From assembly GCF_003086695.1 (NCBI RefSeq), contig NZ_CP025999.1:4415101-4479100 (forward strand): a stretch of DNA of 64,000 bases. Direction: 5' to 3'. The notes under the pieces were generated by a model that saw only the letters and a list, made by a program, of their open reading frames with translations, was not told where the DNA came from and made no database searches. The first letter of the stretch is position 1. Each line of letters opens with the position of its first letter. Origin of the DNA: Stenotrophomonas sp. SAU14A_NAIMI4_8 (lineage in GTDB: Bacteria > Pseudomonadota > Gammaproteobacteria > Xanthomonadales > Xanthomonadaceae). Both the position numbers and the translations under genes were made by a program. Positions 28,801 to 37,185 of this stretch are shown here, piece by piece.

Positions 28801-29454
28801 GCGCGGGTCGTCCACCGCCACCGCCTGCGGGCGCGGGTACAGCGGTGGCGAGGCCAGCAGCGCACGCAGGTCCGAGGCCAGCGCATCGGGGTGTGACCAC
28901 AGCCAGGTCAGCGGTTCCAGCGTGGCCGGGTCGTTGGCGTGCACGCGCCACAGGTCCGCGGCCAGTTCCTCCAGCAGTTCGCGGTCGCTGGCCAGCAGTT
29001 CCGGCGGATCGAAGGTATGCCCGCTTTCCAGTGCGTATTCGCGCAGTACGCGCGTGCAGAAGCCATGGATGGTGAAGATCGAGGCCAGGTCGATCTCGTC
29101 GGCGGCGACCTGCAGGCGGCGTTGCAGGGCGGCCGCACTTTCGCTGCCGCCATCAAGATGCCGCTGCAGCACCTGCCGGGTCAGCAGCGCGTCGGGGGCC
29201 TCGTCGGCGGCCGGCGGCAGGTCCACCAGCCGCGCGGCCAACGCCAGGCGCTCGCGGATGCGCTTGCGCAGTTCCTGGGTGGCCGCATCGGTGAAGGTCA
29301 CCGCCAGGATCTGGCCGATGCGCAGGCGCTGTTCCACCACCAGGCGGGTGAACAGGGTGGCCAGGGTGAAGGTCTTGCCGGTGCCGGCGCTGGCCTCGAT
29401 CAGGCCGATACCGTGCAGCGGCAGCAGCAGGTAGGGATCAACGGGTGTATTCAT
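25816..29454 (-). CDS. recB: Exodeoxyribonuclease V subunit RecB
   Basis: 1212 residues, full length. RecB is the 3'-5' UvrD-like helicase plus nuclease of RecBCD. Walker A is ASAGTGKT (21-28), the Walker B region is RIALVDEFQDTDDRQWGIF, and the C-terminal RecB nuclease motif is VLDYKSNRLPGY at about residue 1103. Both ends overlap the neighbouring genes by 4 bp (ATGA), so recC, recB and recD are translationally coupled. No frameshift or loss of motif was seen. Confidence 0.97.
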   Translation of the reverse strand: MNTPVDPYLLLPLHGIGLIEASAGTGKTFTLATLFTRLVVEQRLRIGQILAVTFTDAATQELRKRIRERLALAARLVDLPPAADEAPDALLTRQVLQRHLDGGSESAAALQRRLQVAADEIDLASIFTIHGFCTRVLREYALESGHTFDPPELLASDRELLEELAADLWRVHANDPATLEPLTWLWSHPDALASDLRALLASPPLYPRPQAVAVDDPRPALQSAAAELSLAVREHGEQFFLELCEAVDNKWINGVSYKLGWLHPLGRQLLAWGERGDATELLSSERLPALLPDALAAKTNKKFVDRTPSSPLQAPLQRYVALLDQREQWLRGTALNFLHALREEAAQRLAALKRTRRVQTYDDLIDGVAQALEGPQRLDLVRKLRQQYRIALVDEFQDTDDRQWGIFHTVFGDSAEVHTLGLAPALFLIGDPKQAIYGFRGGDIHTYLKAKQAAQPAPPLDQNFRSRPSVLRALQALYDNGGDEAFLEAGIGFEPVRPGGVRSDDDYLRDGAAAPALTLRVLRSDGDKALGADASRAAATQACVAAIHQTLVDARAGAAVLRGRPVQPGDIAVLVRSHREATLVQRALAAVGIPAVAAGKQSLFATREARDLRALLLALLQPADEGRLRAALATVLLGQPASAIASMEREGDLQRGFQTQLLHWRERWQRGGPFAVVADVCAAQGERLLALIDGERRLTNYLQLGELLQEASAQALGMHGLLDWLQGQMVHADQNDEQQLLRLESDARRVQIITLHKSKGLEYPLVYLPFVGIDGGASNNAAHCTVHVDGQRQLHWKLDKDEAWEAASGQREREQRAEDARLLYVGLTRAEHALWIAIGDLAGLGKTRLAPLLGDLQTLRTHADVCIDDSAPVLRLPQLPTEQEGDLPAVRSLTRRVPHDWWVYSFTQLAHADAGNDVEAAATELPAPAADEPAGAELPLEPALPEAAAADAEPPDPRFMGSRFGNVLHEALENVDFAAWGSWTPEQPAPEGQAALLRKALHDEGYADQDLDDGVAVLVPLVGHTLTVGLPEGGALHSLGEGERRAEIEFHFAIEPTSVPALLQLLHAHGIASARRGFGLRRRLEGLMTGKIDLTYVRDGRWYVLDYKSNRLPGYSPDLLQIAMRHSEYDLQALIYTVALHRWLRFRLGRAYDYARDMGGIRYLFCRGLDGNGNGVHVDRFAPELVDGLDALFAGGDAAHAALAARAIGASA

Positions 29455-32400
29455 GCGTCGGCCTCCTTGCCGGTGCCAGCGGGACCGCGCCCGTCACGTA
29501 CCGCACCGAACACGATCTGGCTGTTGCGCAGCAGATCGGCATAGCTGTCGTCATCGGCAAAGGGATCGGCACCCCGCAACAGCAGTTGCCAGGCATCACT
29601 GTTCGCTTCGCCCCAACTGCGGTCGCTGCCGTGCCATTGCTTCCAGCCTTCGCTGCGCTGTTTTTCCACGGGCGCGGTGAACAGCACCCAGCCGGTGTAC
29701 GGGGCGAAGCGCAGCGGCTCGCGCAGGCCGCGCTGGCGCAGCTGCAGCAGCGCACGCAGGGCGGCGCGCGCCGAGGACACGCTCAGCGCAGGCAGCAGGT
29801 GCGGGCCGGGGCCGGCGTCGCCGCCATCGTGGAACTGCACCAGCGGCAGCGCATCGCCGGCGGCATTGGCCAGCAGCCAATCCAGCCCCTGGCGGATGAC
29901 CGCATTGCCGTTGAGCGTGCCGGCACGCAGGCGCACCAGTCCCTCGGGATGGCGGTCGGCCACCCGGCCATGCAGGCGCACGCCGTCGATATCCACGTCG
30001 TAGCGGCGGCTTTCCAGCGGCTGCCCACGCATCCAGCCCAGCATCGCGCTGGCATAGGGGCGGGTCTTGAGCTGTTCGGCGTCGAACTGGCGTTCACCCA
30101 GCGCACCGGACGGCAGCAGGCCACGCGCGCGCAGGCGCGGGTACAGCGGCTCGGCATCGCCGCTGAGGGTGGCGCGCACGACGGCGGCTTGCACGCTGCG
30201 CTTGTCCGGCCCGCGCGAGGACAGCACCAGCGGTTCCAGGTCATCCACCTCCTCGACCTCGTCGGCCAGGCGCAGGCCCAGTGCCTGGGCCAGGAACTGT
30301 CCGGCCGGGTCGCACAGGAAGCGGCGCAGCGCATCCAGTGCCACCTCCGCTTCCACCGCATCGTCCAGCGGCGGTGGCAGCGGCGCGTCGAACCACGCGG
30401 GCAGTCCACTGCGCTGGCCGGACAGGCGCCCGGCCGCCGGGTACCACTGCCGGCGGTAACTGAAGCGGCGCCCATCGCCTTCGCCGAACGCGGCCGGCGA
30501 GAACGGCTGCAGCGCGTGGCGCACGGTGAAGTCACGCGTGGCCGTGGCGGGGTCCTGGTGGTAGGCGGCCGCGGCGTCGATCAGTTCACTGACCAGCACC
30601 GAAGGTTCACGCACGCTGCCATCGCGCGGGTCCGCCCCCAGGTAGCTCAGATAGAACACGTCCTGGGCGGCGGCGAACAACTGCAGGAACAGGAAGCGGT
30701 CATCCTCGCGGGTGGAACGGTCACCCGGGCGACGGCGCGGCGTATCCAGTTCGGCGGTGAGCTGGTTCAGGCCGGCAGCCGGGTCGCGGCGCGGGAAGTC
30801 GCCATCGTTCAGGCCCAGCACGCAGATCACCCGGAACGGCAGCAGGCGCATTGGCACCATGCGGCCAAAGCTGATGCCACCGGTCAGCAGCGGCGCGCGG
30901 GTATCGGCTTCGGACAGCGCACCGGCGAAGTGCGCACGCACCACCTCCGGTGGCACACCCTCTTCGAAGCCAGCGCGGGTGGCATCGTCGGCAAACTGGT
31001 TCAGCAGCTTGCGCAGTCGCTCCAGTGCGCGCTGGCTGTTGGGTGAGGTGGGCGCTTCGGGCAGCAGCGCATCGAGCAGGGCCAGCAGGCGCTGGCGCCA
31101 CTGTGCCGGGGTGAGCGTGTCACCCAGTCGGCGCTGGTACACCGCCAGCACACGCAACAGGCGCAGCAGCCGGTCCAGCGCGTCCAGCGCACCGCCTTCC
31201 AGTTCGGTCCAGGGCGCCACACCGGCCAGATCGACGTCGCTGCCGGTGGCGTGGCCCAGCAGCAGCCGGTCCAGCGCGAACTGCCAGGTATAGGCGTCAT
31301 CGCGCGGCGCCTGCATCTGCCCGCGGTGGTTGGCGTCGATACCCCAGCGCGCGCCGGCCTGCTGCAGCCAGCCGTGCAGGCGGTCGAAATCCACCGCCTC
31401 CAGGCCCGCAGCCTCTGCCAACGGCGCGCTGGCCAGCAGATCCAGGATCTCGTTCAGGCCGAAACGCGATACCGGCAGGCCCAGCAGGTGCACGAACACA
31501 TCGGCCAGCGGCTCACCGGCCAGCGGGCTGCTGTCGGCCAATGCATAGGGAATGTGGTCTTCTTCGCCGCTGCGGCCGCCGAACACCGCTTCCAGGTACG
31601 GCACGTAAGGGTCGATGTCCGGCGCCAGCACCGCGATGTCGCGCGGCTGCAGCGGGGGATCGAAGCGCGGGTCCTGCAGCAGCGCGCGCAGCTGGTCGTG
31701 CAGCACCTGCAGTTCGCGCAGCCGGGTGTGGCAGGCGTGCACCTGCAGGCTCGGGTCATCGCTGTGCAGGCCGTCGCGCAGTTCCCCCGACGGCAACGCG
31801 CGGCGGTGGAACAGATCGCGCTGCAGGCGGTGCAGCAGGCTGTCGGCCAGGCCGCCGTCGGCCAACGTGGGCCGGGTGTCTTCTTCCGGGTCGGAATAGG
31901 CGGCGATCTCGCCGGCCGGGTGCACCACTTCGTAACTGCCCAGCACCGCCATGAAGTCGCGGCCGGCGGCGCCCCAGGCTTCCAGCAGGCGGTTTTCGCC
32001 GGCGGCTTCGCCGAACGGGTCCGGTGCACCGCTGCGCAGGCGCTCGGCCAGCGTCTGCAGATCGCCCCAGTACGACTGCACCGGGGTCGGCATATAGAAG
32101 TGCATCTCGCCCACGCGCGACTGGGTGGCCATGACCCGCAGCACATCTGGCGAGATGTTCAACGTGGCGAAGGCCGACAGGCGCGGCGGCAGGCCCTGCG
32201 GCAGCGGCTTGCCCGCGCCTTCGTAGCGATCCAGGTAGTCCTGGATGCGCCGCGCGCGGTAGCCCTGGCCATGGGCGATGGCCCGCCACAGGATCGCCTG
32301 CGGATCGTCCGGGTCGGCGCCAGCATCCCAGCGCAGCAGCCAGTCGCGGCGCCAGGCCTGGTACTTCTCGAAGACCGCGGCCAGTTCGCCGGCCAGCGCC

Positions 32401-32792
32401 CAGGGCTTCAGGGTGTCGCCACCGGCCAGGTAGGACTGCAGCGCGCGCATCGCCGGCTGGGCCAACAGCGACGGATCGCGCAGGGCGCGGTACAGTTTCC
32501 AGTGCAGCCCGGCCGCGTCCAGGTCGTCGGCTTCACCGGGCACGTTCGCGTTGAGGGCGCGGGCAACGAACTCGCCCGGGGTGAGGAACTCCAGGTTCGC
32601 CGCTACGCCATACTCGGCCGCCAGAGTGGCCTGCAGCCAGCGGCGCATGGCCACCTGGGGAATCAGCACCACCTCCGGGGCCAGCAGCGGCTGGCCGGGA
32701 ACCGGCGCACGGACGTTGCGCGCCAGCAGCGCGGCCAGCACATCCAGGGAGTTGGAATGGTAGAGACGGAAATCGTTGCCGGGGTCACTCAT
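29451..32792 (-). CDS. recC: Exodeoxyribonuclease V subunit RecC
   Basis: 1113 residues, standard for RecC. RecC recognises Chi and splits the duplex in the RecBCD complex; it has an inactivated helicase/nuclease fold. Recognisable segments are FRLYHSNSLDVLAALLA at the N-terminus, PQVAMRRWLQATLA, VHACHTRLRELQVLHDQL and the later RVICVLGLNDGDFPRRDP. First gene of the recCBD operon on the minus strand; divergent from the mla operon, with 185 bp between starts. Confidence 0.97.
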   Translation of the reverse strand: MSDPGNDFRLYHSNSLDVLAALLARNVRAPVPGQPLLAPEVVLIPQVAMRRWLQATLAAEYGVAANLEFLTPGEFVARALNANVPGEADDLDAAGLHWKLYRALRDPSLLAQPAMRALQSYLAGGDTLKPWALAGELAAVFEKYQAWRRDWLLRWDAGADPDDPQAILWRAIAHGQGYRARRIQDYLDRYEGAGKPLPQGLPPRLSAFATLNISPDVLRVMATQSRVGEMHFYMPTPVQSYWGDLQTLAERLRSGAPDPFGEAAGENRLLEAWGAAGRDFMAVLGSYEVVHPAGEIAAYSDPEEDTRPTLADGGLADSLLHRLQRDLFHRRALPSGELRDGLHSDDPSLQVHACHTRLRELQVLHDQLRALLQDPRFDPPLQPRDIAVLAPDIDPYVPYLEAVFGGRSGEEDHIPYALADSSPLAGEPLADVFVHLLGLPVSRFGLNEILDLLASAPLAEAAGLEAVDFDRLHGWLQQAGARWGIDANHRGQMQAPRDDAYTWQFALDRLLLGHATGSDVDLAGVAPWTELEGGALDALDRLLRLLRVLAVYQRRLGDTLTPAQWRQRLLALLDALLPEAPTSPNSQRALERLRKLLNQFADDATRAGFEEGVPPEVVRAHFAGALSEADTRAPLLTGGISFGRMVPMRLLPFRVICVLGLNDGDFPRRDPAAGLNQLTAELDTPRRRPGDRSTREDDRFLFLQLFAAAQDVFYLSYLGADPRDGSVREPSVLVSELIDAAAAYHQDPATATRDFTVRHALQPFSPAAFGEGDGRRFSYRRQWYPAAGRLSGQRSGLPAWFDAPLPPPLDDAVEAEVALDALRRFLCDPAGQFLAQALGLRLADEVEEVDDLEPLVLSSRGPDKRSVQAAVVRATLSGDAEPLYPRLRARGLLPSGALGERQFDAEQLKTRPYASAMLGWMRGQPLESRRYDVDIDGVRLHGRVADRHPEGLVRLRAGTLNGNAVIRQGLDWLLANAAGDALPLVQFHDGGDAGPGPHLLPALSVSSARAALRALLQLRQRGLREPLRFAPYTGWVLFTAPVEKQRSEGWKQWHGSDRSWGEANSDAWQLLLRGADPFADDDSYADLLRNSQIVFGAVRDGRGPAGTGKEADA

Positions 32793-32977
32793 CGTGCACA
32801 GTGTGCCGCACGACCGCCGCTATTCAATGGTGTACCGGCAGGACCGGTACGGATTGTTCCGGGGTACCGCGGCATTGTCCCGGCCGCGCGGGTGGCATGG
32901 CGTGCCACAATACTGCACCGTCCAGTCCGCTTATGTTCAGCCGGCTGGCCCGATTCTGCCCTGTCGAAAAAACGTTA

Positions 32978-33775
32978 ATGGTGCCCATGTCGGCTTCCGC
33001 CTCCAGCTTGGTGCAGTTGTCCAACGTCCGCATCGACCGGAGCGGGCGCACGATCCTGCGCGATGTATCGCTGCAGGTTCCGCAGGGCAGCATCACCGCC
33101 GTGCTCGGCCCGTCCGGCAGCGGCAAGTCCACCCTGCTGGCCGCGCTTACCGGTGAACTGCGCCCGGTGTCCGGGCAGGTCACCTTGTTCGGCAAGCCCA
33201 TTCCGCAGGGCAGCGCCGAACTGCTGGAGATGCGCCGCAGCGTGGGCGTGCTGTTGCAGGGCAATGGCCTGCTGACCGACCTGACCGTTGCCGAGAACGT
33301 CGCCCTGCCCCTGCGCGCCCACACCCGCCTGCCGGCGCCGGTGCTGCGCCGGCTGGTGCAGATGAAGCTGCACGCGGTGGGCCTGCTGGCCGCCGCCGAT
33401 GCCTGGCCGCGCGAGCTGTCCGGCGGCATGGCGCGGCGCGTGGCGCTGGCCCGCGCACTGGCTCTGGACCCGCCGCTGATGATCTACGACGAGCCGCTGA
33501 CCGGGCTGGACCCGATCGCCTCGGGGGTGATCATGAGCCTGATCCAGCGCCTGAACCATAGCCTGGGGCTGACCAGCATCATCGTCAGCCACCACGTGCA
33601 CGAGACCCTGCCGATCTGCGACCAGGTCATCGCCATCGCCAATGGCGGGGTGGTGTTCCAGGGCAGCCCCGAAGCGCTGCAGACCAGCCAGGACCCGCTG
33701 CTGCGGCAGTTCCTGCACGGCCAGCCCGACGGCCCCATTCCCTTTGACGCTGCGCCGCGGGCGAGGGTCGCCTGA
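32978..33775 (+). CDS. mlaF: Phospholipid transport ATP-binding protein MlaF
   Basis: 265 residues from the ATG at 32978; a second in-frame ATG at 32987 is equally possible and neither has a strong ribosome-binding site. ABC ATPase with Walker A GPSGSGKST (44-52), signature LSGGMARR and Walker B LMIYDEPLTGLDP. MlaF powers the MlaFEDB complex that moves phospholipids between outer and inner membrane to preserve outer-membrane asymmetry. The C-terminus is rather long after the H-loop (IIVSHHVHE). It overlaps mlaE by one base (TGATG). Confidence 0.95.
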   Translation: MVPMSASASSLVQLSNVRIDRSGRTILRDVSLQVPQGSITAVLGPSGSGKSTLLAALTGELRPVSGQVTLFGKPIPQGSAELLEMRRSVGVLLQGNGLLTDLTVAENVALPLRAHTRLPAPVLRRLVQMKLHAVGLLAAADAWPRELSGGMARRVALARALALDPPLMIYDEPLTGLDPIASGVIMSLIQRLNHSLGLTSIIVSHHVHETLPICDQVIAIANGGVVFQGSPEALQTSQDPLLRQFLHGQPDGPIPFDAAPRARVA

Positions 33776-34524
33776 TGCCGTTCGTGCAAGCCACCCGTTC
33801 GCTGGGCCGCGCCGGTCTGTTCTCGCTTACCGTGCTGCGCGGTTCGCTGCCCACCCGTGATTTCCTGGCCGAGCTGACCCGCGAGATCTACAAGATCGGC
33901 GCGCGCTCGCTGCCGATCATCGCCGTCGGCGGTGCCTTCGTCGGCCTGGTGCTGACCCTGCAGGGCTACCGCACGCTGACCACCTTCGGTGCAGCCGACG
34001 CGCTGTCCACCCTGCTGGGCCTGTCGCTGTACCGCGAGCTGGCGCCGGTGCTGACCGCGCTGCTGTTCATCGGCCGCGCCGGCAGTTCCATCGCCGCCGA
34101 GCTGGGCCTGATGCGCGCCACCGACCAGATCAAGGCGCTGGAACTGATGGCCATCGACCCGGTGGCCAAGGCCGTGGCCCCGCGCTTCTGGGCGGCGGTG
34201 CTGACCGTGCCGTTGCTGACCGGCGTGTTCTGTTCGCTGGCCATCAGCGCCAGCTACTTCGAGGCCGTGCATGTGCTGGGCCTGGACAACGGCGTGTTCT
34301 GGTCGGCGCTGCGCAACAGCGTGGACTTCTGGGACGACTTCGGCGTGGCAATGCTGAAGTCGGCCATCTTCGGTGGTACCGCCGCGCTGGTGGCCTCGTA
34401 TGTGGGCTTCCACGCCGAACCGACCATCGAAGGCACCTCGGTGGCGACCACCCGTGCGGTGGTGAACGCCTCGCTGCTGGTGCTGATGTTCAACTTCGTG
34501 CTGTCGGCAATGCTGTTCACGTAA
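33775..34524 (+). CDS. mlaE: Phospholipid transport permease MlaE
   Basis: 249 residues, five or six hydrophobic segments. Family motifs include IIAVGGAFVGLVLTLQGY, LYRELAPVLTALLFIGRAGSSIAAELGLM and ATDQIKALELMAIDPV, the coupling loop contacting MlaF. MlaE is the inner-membrane permease of the Mla complex. The start overlaps the mlaF stop, and mlaD begins 59 bp downstream. Confidence 0.96.
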   Translation: MPFVQATRSLGRAGLFSLTVLRGSLPTRDFLAELTREIYKIGARSLPIIAVGGAFVGLVLTLQGYRTLTTFGAADALSTLLGLSLYRELAPVLTALLFIGRAGSSIAAELGLMRATDQIKALELMAIDPVAKAVAPRFWAAVLTVPLLTGVFCSLAISASYFEAVHVLGLDNGVFWSALRNSVDFWDDFGVAMLKSAIFGGTAALVASYVGFHAEPTIEGTSVATTRAVVNASLLVLMFNFVLSAMLFT

Positions 34525-34583
34525 CCCTTTCCACCGGCGGTGCGCAGGGCGCGCTGCCACCCAGAGACGATCAGGTATTCCAC

Positions 34584-35108
34584 ATGGCCATCCGCGGTCC
34601 CAGACTTGAATTCTCCGTCGGCGCATTCCTGCTGCTGGCCCTGGCTTCGCTCATGGTGCTGGCCGTTGCCTCCACCAACCAGCGTTGGAGCTGGGGCAGC
34701 CAGGGCTACGAGCTGAAGGCACGCTTCTCGCAGGTCGGCCAGCTGCGCAAGCAGGCACCGGTGAAGATCGGCGGCGTAACCGTCGGCCAGGTGGCCGCCA
34801 TCGATCTAGACCCGGTGAAGTTCGAGTCGATCGTGACCCTGCGCATGGACAGCAAGATCAAGGACCTGCCGGCGGACACCTCGGCCGGCATCTTCACCAG
34901 CGGCCTGCTGGGCGAAAGCTACATCGGCCTGCAGCCGGGCGGCGATCCGGACGTGCTCAAGGCCGGTGACGAGATTGTCTTCACCCAGCCGGCGGTCGAT
35001 CTGATCCAGCTGGTGGGCAAGTACATGTTCAGTGGCGGCGCCGGTGGCGGCGCCGACCCGAAATCCAACGAGAGCGCCCCCGCGCCTGCAACGGAACCGC
35101 AACCATGA
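34584..35108 (+). CDS. mlaD: Phospholipid-binding MCE protein MlaD
   Basis: 174 residues: one N-terminal transmembrane anchor (about 10-29), then an MCE domain (about 38-115) with YELKARFSQVGQLRKQAPVKIGGVTVGQV and SAGIFTSGLLGESYIGLQPGGD, and a low-complexity tail. MlaD forms the hexameric ring of the inner-membrane complex that receives lipid from MlaC. It overlaps mlaC by 4 bp. Confidence 0.96.
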   Translation: MAIRGPRLEFSVGAFLLLALASLMVLAVASTNQRWSWGSQGYELKARFSQVGQLRKQAPVKIGGVTVGQVAAIDLDPVKFESIVTLRMDSKIKDLPADTSAGIFTSGLLGESYIGLQPGGDPDVLKAGDEIVFTQPAVDLIQLVGKYMFSGGAGGGADPKSNESAPAPATEPQP

Positions 35109-35770
35109 AGACGAAACTGATCCCGGCCCTGCTCGCTTCCTCGCTGCTGCTGGCCAGCCCGCTGCTCGCCCAGGCACAGCAGTCCACCGCACCGGCCGTG
35201 GCCGCGCCGCAGGGCCAGGCCGGCAAGGTGGTCATTGATGCCAGCACCCGCATCCTGAACACCCTGCAGCAGCGCCGCAGCGAGTTCAGCAGCAACCCGG
35301 CCAGCCTGCGCAGCTACATCGACAGCGAGCTCAACCGCACCTTCGACCGCGACTACGCCGCGCGCCTGGTGCTGGGCACGCACGCCCGCGGCGCCTCGGA
35401 CGCCGACATCAAGCTGTTCGCCGATGCCATGGCCGACAGCCTGATGCAGCGCTACGGCTCGACCCTGCTGAACATCCAGGGCAAGCCCAGCTTCCGCCTG
35501 AAGGGCGAAAGCCCGCTGCCGGGCAACCGCGGCGTGCGCGTGGCCACCGAACTGGTGCGCGCCGGTGCCGAGGGCACCCCGGTGGAGTACTGGATGCGCA
35601 ATGTGGGCGGCCAGTGGAAGATCTTCGACGTGAACATCGAAGGCATCTCCTACGTGCAGACCTTCCGTAACCAGTTCGACGCGCCGCTGCGCCAGAAGGG
35701 CATCAAGCAGGTGGCCAGCGAACTGCGCAGCGGCAGCATGCAGGCCGGGCCGGCGGGCAATGGCAAGTAA
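35105..35770 (+). CDS. mlaC: Periplasmic phospholipid shuttle MlaC
   Basis: 221 residues. A signal peptide with likely cleavage after LLAQA (residues 1-24) leads to the Ttg2/MlaC domain, with IDSELNRTFDRDYAARLVLG, FADAMADSLMQRYGSTLL and VEYWMRNVGGQWKIFDVNIEGISYVQTFRNQF, the standard conserved C-terminal segment. MlaC carries phospholipids across the periplasm between MlaA and MlaD. The ATG overlaps the mlaD stop. Confidence 0.96.
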   Translation: MKTKLIPALLASSLLLASPLLAQAQQSTAPAVAAPQGQAGKVVIDASTRILNTLQQRRSEFSSNPASLRSYIDSELNRTFDRDYAARLVLGTHARGASDADIKLFADAMADSLMQRYGSTLLNIQGKPSFRLKGESPLPGNRGVRVATELVRAGAEGTPVEYWMRNVGGQWKIFDVNIEGISYVQTFRNQFDAPLRQKGIKQVASELRSGSMQAGPAGNGK

Positions 35771-36071
35771 GCCGCTGGCGCTGCTGGAAGGCGACACCCT
35801 GCGCCTGCGCGGGGTGTTGGACCGCGCCGCGGTCATTGCCCTCTGGCCGCAGCTGCAGGCGCTGCCGGCCAAGCTGGCACGGCTGGAACTGGGCGACGTG
35901 GAACGCGTGGACAGCGCCGGTCTGGCGCTGCTGGCCGAACTGGCCGCACGTGCACGCGCACAGGGCCATACCCTGGCCATCGCCGGCGCCCCGGCCGGCT
36001 ACAACGAACTGAGCGCGGCCTACCGGCTGTCGCCCACCCTGGATTTCACCGCACCTTCTGCTGCGAGCTGA
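35760..36071 (+). CDS. mlaB: STAS-domain protein MlaB
   Basis: 103 residues forming a single STAS domain: LEGDTLRLRGVLDRAAVIALW, LARLELGDVERVDSAGLALLAEL (with the DSAG loop) and LAIAGAPAGYNELSAAYRL. MlaB binds MlaF and is needed for full assembly of the complex. It overlaps the 3' end of mlaC by 11 bp and ends one base before mlaA. Confidence 0.94.
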   Translation: MASKPLALLEGDTLRLRGVLDRAAVIALWPQLQALPAKLARLELGDVERVDSAGLALLAELAARARAQGHTLAIAGAPAGYNELSAAYRLSPTLDFTAPSAAS

Positions 36072-36072
36072 C

Positions 36073-37077
36073 ATGAACGTCGTACGCGCCATCTCCCTTC
36101 TTCTTGTTGCCGCCGCGCTGAGCGCGTGCGCCGGCAAGCCCGCGCGCAGCGACGCGCCCGTGGCCGACACCGTGGTGCCGGCCGCCGCCAGCGAACCGGT
36201 GGCCAGCGATGCCGTGCCGGCGACCGACGTGGCACCGACCACTGACGGTACGACCGCCGCGACCGCGACCGCCGCGACCGCAGCCACGCCGCCGGCCGAC
36301 CAGGCGGGCAGCACTGGCAACACCACCGCCGCGGCCGGCGACGATGACGACTTCGATGCGCTGTATGGCAGCAATGCCGCCACCGCCGATGCCTCGGCCT
36401 ACGACCCGTGGGAGCCGCTGAACCGCAAGGTGCACGCGTTCAACAATGCGGTTGATCGTGGCGTCGCGCGCCCGCTGGCCACCGCCTACACCCACGTGGT
36501 GCCGCGCTTCGCCCGTACCGGCGTCAGCAACTTCTTCAGCAACCTGCGTTCGCCGCTGACCATCACCAACCAGCTGCTGCAGGGCCGACCGGGTGATGCC
36601 TGGGACACCCTGGGCCGCTTCCTGATGAACAGCACGCTGGGTATCGGTGGCCTGTTCGATCCGGCCAGCAAGGCCATGGTCCCGCGTCGCAATGAAGACT
36701 TCGGGCAGACTCTGGGCGCCTGGGGCTGGCGCCGTTCGCGTTACGTGGAACTGCCGTTCTTCGGCCCGCGCACCGTGCGCGATGTGTTCGGCCTGGCCGG
36801 TGACATTCCGCTGTCGCCCATCCGCACCATCGAGGAAGACAAGGTGCGCATCGGCCTGCAGGGCCTGCAGCTGGTGGACACCCGCGCACAGCTGATGGCG
36901 CTGGACGATATCCGCGACAGCGCGGTGGACGAGTACGCGCTGACCCGCGATGCCTGGCTGCAGCGCCGCAACTACCAGATCGAGAACGATCTGCGAGGCA
37001 AGCGCGAGCGTGGCAGCGACGATGCCAATTCGCCCATTCCGGTCGATGCCATGCCGATGCCGCAGTGGAGCAACTGA
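36073..37077 (+). CDS. mlaA: Outer-membrane lipoprotein MlaA (VacJ)
   Basis: 334 residues. The signal ends in the lipobox LSAC (Cys19). A low-complexity linker rich in Ala, Thr and Asp follows (about residues 20-105, with repeated TAATATAATAAT), longer than in E. coli MlaA. The VacJ domain then begins at YDPWEPLNRKVHAFNNAVDRG and includes LGRFLMNSTLGIGGLFDPAS and FGQTLGAWG. MlaA removes mislocated phospholipids from the outer leaflet and passes them to MlaC. In E. coli it is unlinked from mlaFEDCB; here it is the last gene of the same operon. Confidence 0.95.
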   Translation: MNVVRAISLLLVAAALSACAGKPARSDAPVADTVVPAAASEPVASDAVPATDVAPTTDGTTAATATAATAATPPADQAGSTGNTTAAAGDDDDFDALYGSNAATADASAYDPWEPLNRKVHAFNNAVDRGVARPLATAYTHVVPRFARTGVSNFFSNLRSPLTITNQLLQGRPGDAWDTLGRFLMNSTLGIGGLFDPASKAMVPRRNEDFGQTLGAWGWRRSRYVELPFFGPRTVRDVFGLAGDIPLSPIRTIEEDKVRIGLQGLQLVDTRAQLMALDDIRDSAVDEYALTRDAWLQRRNYQIENDLRGKRERGSDDANSPIPVDAMPMPQWSN

Positions 37078-37102
37078 TCGCTGCGACCGGCGCATGAAAA
37101 AA

Positions 37103-37125
37103 CCCCGCCTTGGCGGGGTTTTTTT
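37103..37125 (+). terminator. Intrinsic terminator of the mla operon
   Basis: Stem CCCCGCC / GGCGGGG with a TT loop (37103-37118) followed by a T7 tract, 25 bp after the mlaA stop. A run of A precedes the stem, so it could also serve the convergent gene. Confidence 0.93.
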
Positions 37126-37139
37126 CTGGCTGCTGCACT

Positions 37140-37178
37140 GGGGTCAGAGCCCTTTCCGGTGGAAAGGGATCCGACCCC
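37140..37178. repeat. GGGGTC palindrome, long form
   Basis: 39-bp member with conserved flanks GGGGTCAGAGCCC and GGGATCCGACCCC and variable stem TTTCC / GGAAA, GGT loop. It sits between the mla terminator and the 3' end of the convergent glutathione peroxidase gene. Confidence 0.92.
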
Positions 37179-37185
37179 GGCGGGG

